NCBI RefSeq assembly: GCF_026914185.1
Contig: NC_070559.1
Coordinates: 992,001 to 1,056,000, forward strand
Length of the DNA stretch: 64,000 bases
DNA from: Puccinia triticina
Lineage: Eukaryota; Basidiomycota; Pucciniomycetes; Pucciniales; Pucciniaceae
Direction of reading: 5' to 3'
The stretch's first letter is position 1; each line of letters begins with the position of its first letter. Made by a program: the position numbers and the translations under genes. Below, piece by piece: positions 1 through 11,532 of this stretch. The notes under the pieces are model-generated. The model worked only from the letters and a program-made list of their open reading frames with translations. It was not told where the DNA came from and did not search any database.

Positions 1-3000
1 CAACATTATTGCATAGTATCTTCGCTAATCTTGTTCAATCAGCAGGTTTGGCTGATTGATGTCACCCGAATTTGCTTACTACCAACCCCAAACTGTCTAA
101 TGCTGATGCGAAGTTTTATTTTACTTGCAGAGAGCCTCTCCCAAGAGCTATAGAAGACCTTCCGATGGTCCGTACGGGGATCCCCTTAGCGAGTCCAGAT
201 GGGCGTTGGGCTAGAGTGGTGAAATTCAAAGCATCAGTCTCGGAGCTGGCCCACCAGGCGGCGACGAAAACGACCCTCTATGAAGATAACATCAAATGCG
301 TTCAGTCCATTGTATCCTTGATGTCTTCGATCCTTTTGGATTATGCCTGTGAAAGTCCCATTCATGATTATCATAAGGAGAACTATAAATTTGTTCAAGA
401 CATGGTGAGTTTTTCCCGGCGCCCCTCATAGGAGGATGTTGTGTAGACTGGTTTTTTTTTGATGTGGCTAGACTCGAATATCAAAGTCGCAGCAAGAATA
501 TCCAAGGGTTTACTGGAGTAAGTTGATGAAGTTATATATCCCGATTGATAGCTGATGGTGATTGGGGACATTTACTTTTTGTTGTCTTTTACAAATTAGT
601 CCGTCGGGCTCAGCTGGCCCATTTCACCCGACTGCGATCGCTCAAGCTCTTCGTCCGACGGAGTTCGGTTGACGATAAACTGATCCAAGATCTGACCGAG
701 TTTTCAGTATCTTCGTGGGTTTCGATCAGGCGATCGGCACAGAAGGTCTTGGATGCAGCCTGTAAGTCCGGTTATCATCAAAATCTTTTGCCTGACCAAA
801 CTGATCCCGGTGGTTTCCACAGGTCACCTTTATGATGGGAGTCGAAACTTGATCTTGCCCACTTTGTTCGATTCTCTCAAGCCTGGTGCCGAGTCCGATC
901 GGACCAAAGGCGCCATTTACGTCTTGGCCTCCAAGACGCTCTTCAAATTCTGTGTAGCAGATCCTCAATCTTGCTCTACTTTCTACTTGTCTTTGCTACG
1001 CTGTCAGCATTCTGAGAAGGTTAGTTACCTGAGTTTTTTATTTTGAATTATTCATACTGAGATTCTTATTGATTTATATATTTGCAGTCTTCGATTCAGT
1101 CCCTGGTGTCGAAGTGCGTCTCAAAGTGTCACGAAATATTCCTGACGGAACGCTGACGATCCCTTTGCATTTTTCTCTTCAACTGCAGCTTACTCGGCCA
1201 AATGACATTACGTCAGAAAGAACCATCTACTTTGAAAAATACGATTCAGATTGATGGTACCGATGAGATGATTAGATCCTTGAATTCTGAACTGACGCGT
1301 CACTCCATAAATCCCGAGATATCTCAAATCCTTGAATCCAGGAGGCAAGCCCGGGTTGAAAGCAAGGACACCTGGTCACATCAATTGGTTGGTGTCATAT
1401 ATTTATTCCTGTTGTTTAGACTATCCATTCACGTAGTTTTTGTTTGTCGAAAAGGTGGATGATTTGCTCGATATTGCCGAGGCCCCTTCGACTCACTGGA
1501 AGTACTCGCTTCATGCCGATCGCTTATTGAGCAGTATAGTGAGACGCGATGAGGTAATTGGTTTCTTTTACGCAAACTACCTTTGCAAATTATCCGGATG
1601 TTGATGTGTTTTTATTGTAGCCTATCAATGCAAGAGTGGCAGCTCACTTCGTGAACGAGCTTGCGACCTCCGAGCTGCCCGCCAAGCGAACCCATGCTAT
1701 CTCTACTATCACCACGATGCTCCATTTCGTCAAACTTCGGACTTTCATCGAGTCAGATAAAGATCTGCTCACGGGAGAATCACGCAATCCTCTTCGAATG
1801 ACCGTGGATCTTCCATCCCCGCAGGACCGCGAACAATTTGACAAGTAAGATATACATGACCATTGAACTACTCTCAGAGAATGCACCCCTGATCATTTGG
1901 GTGTATATGCGATATAGATTTCTTGCAGAGCTACAGCGCCCATTGAAAGACCATCCGCAGTATTTTGTAGACAAATTCCTGACCGGTTGGTTAATCTGTG
2001 GTTCGGAAAAGGTGTACAAGCCGCCTGATGAGGCCTCTGGGACGGTTTGGGAAAGCCCATCCGGTCCAGCTCTGGACGCTCTAAAAGGGGTCATGCGACA
2101 GAAAGTCTTCTGGGAAAAGATGGCGGCTCATTTGAGTCAAGAGCACACCAGGAATTATATTTCGTTGAGTGATCTTTCGTTTCATTTGCAACTGATTGTT
2201 ACTTGCATACTGACATATATCGCAACGTGCAATCAGGTCTGAGAATGTGATGGCTATCAGTGAGTGCTTTTTCCCTTCAATATTGAAACGGCCGATGATA
2301 TTTCCCCTTCTGATCTAAGAATTGCTCATCATTCTTAGAATCTATCTTTCAAATCTTCGGCGATGAACTTTGGCTGAGCCTCTTGCCTACACTAGAAGAA
2401 TTACTCGCTGATCCAGAAGACCGACACAAGCAGAGAGCCGCAGCCGAAATCATCAGTGGTACGTTCATCGTCTTCGTACTCGATCTTGTCCCGAGAGCCT
2501 GATCGTCCATCCTGTTCCTATTTGTCATCTTACCTTCCAAGGGGTTATTCGAAGCACTAAGCATGTAAGTCTCAGTATTCAAGATCTCCTTTCTCTGGCA
2601 TATTATTGATCGTGAGAATCCATACTGCTCGTCTTTCCCAGTGGCCGTTGAAACAACAGAACATCGTTTGGAGTTGGTTCGAAAATTGCCTGAAGAAAAT
2701 ATACGATTCGATCACTCCAGACATGTTAAGTTGCTGGGTGATGTGCGTGGATTACATTTTATGGGGCAGGGACCCCCGAAGGAATCAACCTCTGGTTGAC
2801 TGTAAGTTCTTATCGATTTTACTTTCAGCGTTGTGTAGTCAGCTAATTTTCGAGGAGTAATCAATCATCCCTAGTCATTTTGAACTTGGAAACGGATAGC
2901 AATACTTCTGCGTTTCTGACTAGTAAAGCTCATCAGTTCATCGGCGCTCTTCTTCGATCATTGGCTTGTTAGTTCTTCGTCATCCCAAGTAGATACTACT

Positions 3001-4537
3001 GCGTGTAAAAGATTATTGATCCGAGTTCTTCTTCTTAGGGCCATTCATGCAACCTTTACTACCCAAGTATACGGATATTTATTGGAAATCTATTGGCCAT
3101 GATTATCGCGAGGTTTGTGAGGAAGTCTATTCGGAAAGACAAAAGACTCGCGCATCCAAGGTCACTGATGTTCTTTGCTGATTTCTTACACTTACAGGTT
3201 CGAAATTGCGTCAGTTTAAACCTGCGAAGCTTAAACGAAGCTGAAACGCAGCCTTCGTTTCGGGATCTGTCGTGTTTTCTGGAGGCTTGTCGAGCTGGAA
3301 CCGATGAACCTTTACTTGCCACCGATACGCTACTAAATGGAGTGCTTCCGGACCTGTTCAATGACCTGGAGAAGTTTAGGAAACTTAGATTACCGGCTCA
3401 ACATGGCGACCAGGAGTACGATAAATGTTCGATGACCGTGTTGGCGTGGCTTTGGTCATGCTTAAGCGATGTACAAGCAGTCAGTCCTCGCTCGGCTTTT
3501 AATAAATGTGATCACATGGAAGTATCAAGACCGCTAAAGCCTCTTTATTCTTTCCTCCAGGCCGCCGCTCACCCCTTTATCCCGCAAATTATTCCAGAGC
3601 TATTCTACATGCACGAGATGATTGATAATCAAGAGCTTAGTAAGCTTTCTCATACGACCTTGATGACTCTGGCGACACTTGCTTGGCCGTGTATGTTGGT
3701 AGACCGTTTTTTGGCTACCTTGCTGGATCTATCTCAGGCAAGGAGCTGGAAGGTCCGACTGGATGTACTTACCGTACTCCGAGGTATGTGTTTGGATCTA
3801 ACCAACCGGGGATGCCGAGAATTTGTTTACGCTTGCTGAAAAAGATGTTACTTGTTCCTTTCAAACTTGACGGAAAAAGTGTTTTTCTTCCATCAAATCT
3901 ACAACTTGAGTAGACCACAAGTAGAGGAGGTGATGGAGAGCTTGTGCAAGTTGTTAGAAGATTCAAATATGGAAGTGCGAGAGGCAGCAGCGACAACACT
4001 TTCAGGCATCGTACACTGCTCGGAGCGAGAGTCGATTTTACATCTCAAGGAGAGGTTCACGAAGACTTTGCGAGATAATCCAGTGCCGAAACAGAGGTTT
4101 CTAGAGAATGGGGTCGAGCGGCCCGGCTACCAGTCCACCCTGATCAAGATCCATTCTGCGGTCCTCGGCTCTTCCGCACTCGTCAATGCCTTCCCCTACG
4201 ATGTCCCCCCTTGGGTCCCTCAGATCTTGATTCATAATCTCTGCTCTCATTTGAGCTCCCCTCCGATGATCTCTACTACGGCTAGAAGCACTCTAACCGT
4301 CTACAAAAAAACCCACCAAGACGTAAGACTTATACACTTTTTCACCTTAAATATCATTTCATCCATGCCCTTTTTTCTAGTCTCTCATATTCGTATTTAC
4401 GCTGATTTATTTATTTTTTGTTTGTTTGATCGGTTGTTTATTTAACAAAGACTTGGTTTGAAGGTCAAAAAATGTTCAGTGAGGAAGAATTAACAATCTT
4501 GAACGATTGTTTGGTCGGCTCTTCTTACTACGCTTGA
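1..4537 (+). CDS. BLM10: Proteasome activator BLM10/PA200, C-terminal half (5' end outside window)
   Basis: Blm10/PA200 is a HEAT-repeat cap that docks on the 20S proteasome and opens its gate. I join 20 exons: 1-45, 133-404, 472-517, 600-761, 823-1019, 1088-1113, 1189-1387, 1455-1553, 1621-1844, 1918-2163, 2237-2259, 2339-2458, 2542-2564, 2642-2801, 2875-2967, 3039-3112, 3198-3479, 3561-3783, 3880-4322 and 4451-4537. The sum is in phase (1013 codons plus stop). The protein is rich in helical repeats (for example LEDSNMEVREAAATTLSGIV) and ends GSSYYA. The C-terminal YYA is the HbYX motif that inserts between 20S alpha subunits, which is the key diagnostic. The family is usually about 1800-2200 residues, so about half is present. 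The boundary of exons 1/2 is the least certain. Introns of about 60-130 nt use GT-AG, several with a GTTGAG-type donor. Confidence 0.9.
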
Positions 4538-4770
4538 GCTTGTCTCAATCTACATTCATGTGGTCTGGACGGTTAATTTGACAATTCTCCAGTTTCTATT
4601 TGTTTTCTTACCAAGCTCTATATTGTAATCAATGGTCATTGTACCTGTTTCATTGTGTGTAATAATCTGCTCGTTATTCCATTACTCGTTGTGCTTGCTG
4701 TGTCCTGCTCAACCCGCATCAACCCTTGAGACATTTGAAATGTCCAAAAGGGTTTCTATCATGATCCATG
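4538..4770. other. BLM10 3' flank, no gene seen
   Basis: AT-rich sequence following the BLM10 stop. It probably holds the 3' UTR, but I see no clear poly(A) signal that I would commit to and no ORF with recognisable content. Confidence 0.5.
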
Positions 4771-5150
4771 GGGGTTCACAATTGAATTTTACAAAACTTG
4801 GGTAAATTTAAGGCCTTTATGAACAAAATTTCAAACTTTTGGTAAGATGTGCATGATGAGGTGTTGCTGTTCAACCAGTAAAACATAGCAATTTTTTAAA
4901 AAGAATTATGGTGTTCAAAGTTGGTTTGCATAGTTTTATGCATGCATAAATCATAAAATCATAAGATCTTTTTTGCAGGGGATATAACTGTCCAATTATG
5001 TAATACAAAATTTCCTTGTCAAAATATTTTTATGATTTTATGATTTATGCATGCATAAAATTATGCAAACCAACTTTGAACACCATAAATGTTCTTAAAC
5101 ACCTTAAAATATGTCCTAAAGTTTTGCAAATTTCAATTGTGAACCCTCCT
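4771..5150. repeat. Foldback MITE, family A, copy 1
   Basis: The ends are inverted: GGGGTTCACAATTGAATTTT at the left and the complement of the same kind of end (TTTCAATTGTGAACCC) at the right. A second, nearly perfect inverted pair lies inside: about 4911-4975 against 5030-5092, with the shared core TTATGCATGCATAA. A related copy with the same ends but no inner palindrome lies at 35161-35356. No coding potential. I could not fix a target-site duplication. Confidence 0.7.
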
Positions 5151-5252
5151 ATTAAACTCAGATTCTGTAGGATGACAAAATTGTTGCCAAAGTCCACAAA
5201 GAGAGAGCAATTTTGTTGAGTGTGTATTGTGTTTTTCAGGAAGCTTGGACTG

Positions 5253-5300
5253 TTCACCAGGGGAGACTTTGACGCACTCTCCAGAGAGTGCCAGAGTCTA
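5253..5300. repeat. Left member of a long-distance inverted pair
   Basis: The stretch containing CCAGGGGAGACTTTGACGCA and CTCTCCAGAGAGTGCC reappears inverted at about 11027-11072. The motif also contains its own small palindrome (CACTCTCCAGAGAGTG). It may be the TIR of a 5.8-kb unit or simply two independent insertions of a small repeat. Confidence 0.5.
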
Positions 5301-5437
5301 ATTTTATGTTGTTTTGGGTCTGATGTGAGTCAGATGTGGATAAGGAAATGATTGATAAATTCTTCAGAAGTCAATGGGAAGTGTGTCAGAAGTGATGTGG
5401 AATTATCACAGTACCTTGTGCAATGTTGTATAGAACC

Positions 5438-5825
5438 AACAAAGGGTAGTTACGCTACGTGTAACGCGTAGATAACGGTAACGTAACAGAATTTTTGTCG
5501 TTATCTACGCGTTACGCGTAACGGCGGTGCGATTACGTTAGCGCACCACATTAAGCCCTTTTTTTTATGTTTGTTGCGTTATCCGGGCGCGCCGAGCCCC
5601 TGAGATAGGGCAAAAAATGAGGCTAAAAAAGCCTTAAATGGTCCGTTATCGCGTTATCCGGGGGATAATGCGATAACGGGCCTCATTTTTGAGGCCCGTT
5701 ACGTTGCGCGCGGGGCCTGAAACTTCCCCGTTACTAGTAAAGTAATGGGGGGTCCCGGATAACGGGGGTAGTTACGTCACAAAAATCGCGCGGATAACGC
5801 AACGTAACGTAACTACCCTTTGTTG
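5438..5825. mobile_element. hAT-like MITE (AACAAAGGG family), copy 1
   Basis: A 388-bp non-coding foldback element. Its ends are AACAAAGGGTAGTTAC and the inverse GTAACTACCCTTTGTT. It is flanked by an 8-bp direct repeat ATAGAACC (5430-5437 and 5826-5833), the target duplication length of hAT elements. The inside is rich in GTAACG/CGTTAC and internally palindromic. A second copy lies at 11533-11914. Confidence 0.85.
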
Positions 5826-5983
5826 ATAGAACCATTTAATTTTCTAAGGATAACTTAATTACAATCTGTCATGAAATCATCCAAGTTTATTAAAATCACA
5901 GAAACACAGAAGGCAAGATCAAAGTTTTTGCCTGTGCTCATTAGCAAAAATCCCACAACCGTTGAAATTAATCCCCAAACACC

Positions 5984-6150
5984 CCAGAGGGCACCTCGGA
6001 TTGACCCTCCAGCCCGTGCCGGAGCAACAGGCAAAAGAAGGTTGGTCAAAAATGTAATCAAGGAGGCCCTAATCAAGTGATTAGTGGGCTCCAGGGAGGG
6101 GGGTGGGATGAAACCACATCCCCTGGGGGGACAAACAGCTTCCCCCACAC
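5984..6150 (+). repeat. Dispersed repeat D, copy 1 (diverged)
   Basis: Shares blocks such as GACCCTCCAGC, GGAGCAACAGGCAAAA, GGAGGCCCTAA and ATCCCCTGGGG with 28256-28540 and 62372-62650. Its length and identity are lower than between the other two. It may be part of an LTR family. No ORF of note. Confidence 0.55.
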
Positions 6151-6177
6151 CCTTTAAGTATCCGACCAGCTGCCAAC

Positions 6178-6372
6178 GCTGAAACAAGTACGATACATGG
6201 TGTGTATCTGGTAAACGTTTTTCATTGAAGATAAAGACCCACAAGTCCTATTTTTTGTTTTTAGCCCTGATTATTTATAGGATGGCTGAAAACAAAAAAT
6301 AGCACATGTAGGTCTCCATCTTCAGTGAAAAATGTTTACCAGATACGCTCCATGTATTGTACTTGTTTCAGC
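6178..6372. mobile_element. Foldback MITE with about 85-bp arms
   Basis: The sequence from GCTGAAACAAGTACGATAC (6178) reads back inverted from GTATTGTACTTGTTTCAGC (ending 6372). The arms also share the TATCTGGTAAAC block and an AAAACAAAAAATAG block. No ORF. No clear target-site duplication. Confidence 0.75.
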
Positions 6373-6534
6373 ATTGCTGCTGCACACAACCTGGGCCCTC
6401 ATGCTTTGCACCCTGAAGGTTGCCAGGGCCCTGCGCCTGGGCAGGCACAATGCTGGCCTGTACACACTCATCTGGGTGGTTACAGGTCAGCTCAAGGGCC
6501 TAAAGAGGTGGCTATCACTATGTCGACTCACATC

Positions 6535-7671
6535 TCTTCTGGATGACCGGTCAGACCGGTCATCGAGGGGACTCACCTCGATGACCGGCAAGACCGCTGA
6601 TTGGGAGGACTCACAGCCCTTGATGACCGGTTTGTGCCGGTCATCGACGGGACTCACATCTCCTCTCAATGACCGGTCAGACCGGTCATCGACGGGACTC
6701 ACATCTCCTCTCGATGACCGGTCAGACCGGTCATCGAGGGGACTCACCTCAATGACCGGCAAAGACCGCTGATTGGGAGGACTCACAGCCCTCGATGACC
6801 GGTTTGTGCCGGTCATCGACGGGACTCACATCTCCTCTCGATGACCAGTCAGACCGGTCATCGAGGGGACTCACCACCTCTCCATGACCGGTTAGACCGG
6901 TCATCGAGGGGACTCACCACCTCTCGATGGCCGGTCAGACCAGTCATTGAGGGGACTCACCACCTCTCGATGACCGGCACAGACCGGTCATTGAGAGGAC
7001 TCAAAGCTCTCGATGACTGGTTTGTGCTGGTCATCGTGGGGACTCACATCTCCTCTCAATGACCGGTCTTTGCCGGTCATCGAGGGGACTCGCATCTCCT
7101 CTCAATGACCGATCTGACCGGTCATCGAGGGGACTCGCATCTCCTCTCAATGACCGATCTGACCGGTCATCGAGGGGACTCACCACCTCTCAATGGCCGG
7201 TCAGACCGGTCATTGAGGGGACTCACCACCTCTCAATGGCCGGTCAGACCGGTCATTGAGGTGACTCACCACCTCTCGATGACCGGCACAGACCGGTCAT
7301 TGAGGGGACTTGAAGCTCTCGATGACCGGTTTGTGCCAGTCATTGTGGGGACTCACATCTCCTCTCAATGACCGGTCTTTGCCGGTCATTGAGGGGACTC
7401 CCCACCTCTTGATGACCGGCTAGACCGGTCATCAAGGACTCACCACCTCTTGATGGCCGGTTAGACCGGTCATCGTGGGGACTCACATCTCCTCTCGATG
7501 ACCGATCTGACCGGTCATCGAGGTGAGTCGCATCTCCTCTCAATGACCGATCTGACCGGTCATCAAGGGGACTCACCACCTCTTGATGACCGGCTAGACC
7601 GGTCATCGAGGACTCACCACCTCTTGATGGCCGGTTAGACCGGTCATCAAGGGGACTCACCACCTCTCTAT
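6535..7671. repeat. 45-bp palindromic satellite, block 1
   Basis: About 25 tandem units of 42-45 bp. Each holds an inverted repeat of the form TGACCGGTCAGACCGGTCA, followed by a spacer such as GGGGACTCACCACCTCTC or GGGACTCACATCTCCTCTC. Every unit can form a hairpin, and substitutions in one arm are often matched in the other (ATCGAG or ATTGAG). ORFs running through it are repeat artefacts. A MITE at 7672-8312 splits the array. Confidence 0.9.
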
Positions 7672-8312
7672 CAGCGGTGGGCAGATACGTTCTCCAAATG
7701 GATAACTCTGAGGGATACGTAACCTTTACAGTTACGTTATCTGCTAGTTACAGATATCTAATTTGGAGTTACAATATCTCCTGCAGAAAATGGGCTTGAT
7801 TTTATCTAGTTACGTTCCCTGGTTATTTTGAACAAAACCAGTTACGTTACATTTTTTCCCATATTTGGGTAACTTTGGTGTAACTTTCTGGTAAAGGCCC
7901 TGATTTGTGGTTGTTTTTATCAATATGAGCGAGATGTTTGCTCAAGTTGACACTAAACAACAACATAAACTCAGTATGCTGCCAGGAAGCCAGATTAAAA
8001 GTTGTTCAGAGTGAGGTTTGAACCCACAACTTCAAACATCACTAACCTCGCAAGCCTTAACCAATAAGCTAAAGACATGATACCAATTCTCTCTTCATTT
8101 CAATAATCTCAACCCCCTTTACAAAAAGCCCCATATCAAAAAAGTTACGTTACCAAAAACATAAAAAATCAGGTTGAAAAAAAAGTTACTTTACTATACT
8201 TTACTGCCCAAATTTTGTACGTTACCAAAATGGCCAATTTGGATAACTAAAAAGATGTTACGTTATCCAATTTCACTGCCGTAACGTAAAGTAACGTATC
8301 TGCCCACCACTG
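7672..8312. mobile_element. hAT-type MITE inserted in the satellite
   Basis: A 641-bp element with 20-bp ends CAGYGGTGGGCAGATACGTT in inverted orientation. The direct repeat TCTCTAT flanks it (7665-7671 and 8313-8319), which is 7 of the 8 bp expected for hAT. CAGNGG-type ends are typical of hAT elements. The inside is rich in GTTACGTTA. It carries a tRNA-like stretch on the minus strand (about 8003-8078). No transposase. Confidence 0.85.
8003..8078 (-). other. tRNA-like Pol III promoter remnant inside the MITE
   Basis: On the minus strand an A-box-like TTAGCTTATTGG is followed at about the right distance by a perfect B box GGTTCAAACC within a T-arm-like GTGGGTTCAAACCTCAC. The acceptor stem does not close, so it is not a functional tRNA gene. 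It may be a fossil of a tRNA-derived SINE or a captured promoter. Confidence 0.45.
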
Positions 8313-8562
8313 TCTCTATGGCCGGTCAGACCAGTCATTGAGGGGACTCACCACCTCTCAATGGCCGGTCAGACCGGTCCTCAAGGGGACTCACCACCTC
8401 TTGATGACCGGCACAGACCGGTCATTGAGAGGACTCACAGCTCTCAATGACTGGTTTGCGACGGTCATCGTGGGGACTAACAGCTGTCGATGACCGGTCT
8501 TTGCCGGTCATTGAGGGGACTCACATCTCTTGATGACCAGTCAGACCGGTCATCAAGAGTAG
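8313..8562. repeat. 45-bp palindromic satellite, block 2
   Basis: Continuation of the 6535-7671 array after the MITE. It has about five more units with the GACCGGTC core, ending at the motif CATCAAGAGTAGATGTGAG, which mirrors the left border CTCACATCTCTTCTGGATG. Confidence 0.85.
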
Positions 8563-8640
8563 ATGTGAGAATTTGAATCCCCACCCATCACTTCAGGTCG
8601 CATGGTCCCTTCCCCTGCCGTACCGCTTGCGAGTTGAAGG

Positions 8641-9219
8641 CCTAACTTAACTAAGTCCCTCTATTGGAGGGGGGACGCCGTCCCGTAGGGACCCTCCGAA
8701 GGAAGGACTTATACACTAAGTGGACCCCGCGGCCTGAGAGAATTGGCAACTTGGCCTTTTTCGAGCCTGTGTAGCTTCATCACATCACATCATGTGATTG
8801 AGCTGTAGGGGAACAAAAGATGCACAACATCTAGGAGAATCTTTCCACCTATTTTGCTATTTTTAGGGATATCTAATGACAGTGAAATGTCTTTTTTTGC
8901 AACTTCATTAGTTGGCTATATCCCGTATCACACATGTTGCACTGTACAGAATCTGAAATCCATGAAGTTACAACTCTGATTGCAGCTCAACAAGAGGTGT
9001 TGAGGATGGGAAAAAATGGTAGAAATATAGCAACATCTTGGGCCGCCCCAGAAACGTCAACAATATCAAAAATGGTGCAGAGGCGCATGAGTGAGATTGA
9101 TTCTAAAAAAGTCCCCACCAAAAGTCATAATTCTCTCAGGCCGTGGGGTCCACATAGCGCATAAGTCCCTCCTTCAGAGGTTGCTTTGCTCTGAGGAGGA
9201 GGAAATTAGCTAAGTTAGG
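8641..9219. mobile_element. hAT-like MITE (CCTAACTTA family)
   Basis: A 579-bp foldback element: CCTAACTTAACTAAGTCCCT at the left, its inverse ending GCTAAGTTAGG at the right. The direct repeat TTGAAGG lies outside both ends (8634-8640, 9220-9226). The inner arms pair over about 100 bp and include GTGGACCCCRCGGCCTGAGA. A partial relative sits near 9580-9635. An ORF of 76 codons inside shows no recognisable product. Confidence 0.75.
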
Positions 9220-10099
9220 TTGAAGGCCCCCTCCCAAACTGACAGACATCCCACAGGTACCCTGAAACAGTGAAGTGAATACAGTTCCTTTGAGGCAAAA
9301 AGTGACACATCAGTCTGCTTTTTTTTCATAGCTCTGACAGGTGTATGTACAGAGGATGGAAATCAAAAGCAACTTTGCTTTTTTTGATGATGATTGCAAT
9401 CTGTGAGACAATGCCCCTAGGGACCCACATCTTACCCATTATGAGGCCTTCTTGCTAGATGATTTCTTGACCATTAAGGTGGGGTGATATATAACCAAAC
9501 AAATACTGATAGATGTGCAGGCTTCTTGCCTGTTCATGTACATTGAGCAAACCTGACATGCCAAAAAAATATTTTTGCAAGTCCCTCATTCGGAGGCGGG
9601 CACTTTGCGCCCAGGAGGGACTTAGTTAAGTCCAGCCCCCTCTGACCAAACACCCTTGCCCCTGACAGAGCAACTGGAAAGTGTCAATGGCAATCCCTGC
9701 CGCACCCGCTCCAGATGCTTCTCCCCGGGGCCCTCCTCCCGGCAACATTGATCAAACTCCAGACGGACTGAGTCACACAACCAGACAGCGGGGATCATGG
9801 AGAGAGATTGCTTGGATATGGAGGAGTATGAAGTGATTAGATGAATCATAATCAACTTGTCCTTGGATTTTTTAATCATTTTTGCTATAAATTAATCAGT
9901 CTCACAGAAACATTGTGGCTTGACTTATTCAGATTAAGACTTGTGCAATCCATTTTTTTGCATGAAATTGATTTGAATGAGAATTTTGGTTTTTTTGCAT
10001 GCATGGGATGCAATGGAGTGTGTGTTCCTTAGCAGGGCATGGGGGATACTTCACAACAGTCTGCTTAGCCAGATGTAAAATCATTTTTGCCTATCTAAT

Positions 10100-10184
10100 A
10101 TGGCTAGCCTGTTAAGGGAAGGGGTGATTGAAAGTGGCGGGATGGCCATTGAATTTGTAGCGGCGAAGCCGCATTGGCCTCTAG
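10100..10184 (+). mobile_element. Helitron 3' terminus
   Basis: The hairpin GCGGCGAAGCCGC (10160-10172) stands 8 nt before CTAG (10181-10184), which is followed by T. This is the Helitron 3' rule (GC hairpin, then CTRR, inserted before T). The sequence before it (GCTAGCCTGTTAAGGGAAGG) is shared with the second terminus at 31287. I could not place the 5' TC end, so the element's length is unknown. Confidence 0.65.
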
Positions 10185-11026
10185 TATTTAATCAATTCCC
10201 AATTATTACTCATTTATGGCAAATTTCTGTTGATCAATTTCTCTATGTCAAAGGGGATCCAAACAACGTAAATGTGACTTGCAGGGGCTTTCATGGCTTT
10301 CTGACCAGTTTTTACTTGTAATGGAGCTGTGAAAGGCCCCTCCAGTGATCTGTCACCATAACGTACGCGCGTACACAAAGGTGACATTGGCAAAGTGGAA
10401 AAAAACTCACATGCATGTGCATGGAGACATTGCAAAACAAACAAACCCAAAAACAACTCATAAGCTTATATATGTCAAGAAGCCAGGATTTCTATCTGAA
10501 ATCTGGGACCACACACCTCCAATCTTGAATTGACTCATATTTTCACCCTACTTTCATCCTTTTTTGGCTCAATTCTAGATGATACCGGCCTTCTTTAGGG
10601 AAATATGCCAATTCAGATGGGCCTTTCACATCATTCTAACAGGGGTGTACATGCTTTTGATCTGCAGGAGGCCCAACCTGCAATTTGTAACAAACTTACA
10701 CACACGCACATGACAGTTACATTAGCAAAGTGAAAACAATGACCACCTTCATGCGCATATAAATAATATGAATTGAACCCCAATAATTCATCCCAATTAA
10801 CAAAAAGTTATTGAATTATGATTTGATTGTGGCCATTGTGTCTTAGTGGTTTCAACCACGTTCCGGTTGTGATCCAGTTGACTTCTGCATGACTTCTGGA
10901 TGGTTTATGCAGGAATCCAGGATCAGTCTCAGATCATTTGTGGATTAGTTCCAGAATTTTTCATTAATTCTTACACTACTTTCATCAAAGGCATCCAGCA
11001 CAGTTACTGAAAAAGGGTACAGTATG

Positions 11027-11072
11027 GCACTCTCTGGAGAGTGCGTCAAAATCTCCCCTGGTGGTTTTGATT
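11027..11072. repeat. Right member of a long-distance inverted pair
   Basis: Inverse of 5253-5300 with few mismatches: GGCACTCTCTGGAGAGTGCG followed by TCAAAATCTCCCCTGG. Confidence 0.5.
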
Positions 11073-11532
11073 TGTTTTTGTTTCATTGTATGGGTTGATT
11101 GTCAGTTTCAGGAACTTTGGTCTCAAGATCCCACATCTCTCTTGTCCTTGTAGCTTGTGTGACAATCCTGGGCTTGGTTGGCCCCTCTATTCAGGCTGAG
11201 GGCAGCACTGAAGCTGTTCAGCAGCATCAGGAGTGGCAGGTGGGGTAATCTAGCATCTCTGGTTCCAAATATGAACTTTTTTTTACTGAATTCTACTCCT
11301 TGACTGTCTTCTGGAGGATGATGGCTCTGGGGTTAGATTTTGCCTTGAGCCACACCTGACATCCAAGAATGAAAATATGGAATCTGCAAGGATCTACCAA
11401 AACACAGAAGATTGAAAGGGTTCAAGCTTCTTGGAAAACACAATTATTCAATCACAAGAGGCAACAAGGCTGAGCATGAGATGGGAACCAAAGATGAGCA
11501 TTGGCAGGACAGAAATGAGGATCAGTTGGGCC

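Larger units (their letters stand above)
9227..11524. other. AT-rich spacer with repeat fragments, no gene seen
   Basis: Apart from a Helitron end (10160-10184) and the inverted motif near 11027-11072, I see no coding frame with recognisable content. ORFs here are under 90 codons and low in complexity. Confidence 0.5.

Noticed and set aside
1112..1190. In-frame TGA in BLM10 after HEIFLTER, suggesting a pseudogene
   Set aside because: A GTGCGT donor at 1114 and a CTGCAG acceptor at 1188, with a CTGAC branch-like site, remove it as an intron in perfect phase.
3113..3197. Alternative longer BLM10 exon with a 37-nt intron (3161-3197)
   Set aside because: The intron would be too short with a weak GTCACT donor. 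A GTTTGT donor at 3113 gives an 85-nt intron and a smoother repeat (DYREVRNC).
6535..8562. CRISPR-like array
   Set aside because: Spacers are near-identical, units are palindromic and no cas genes exist; it is a eukaryotic satellite.
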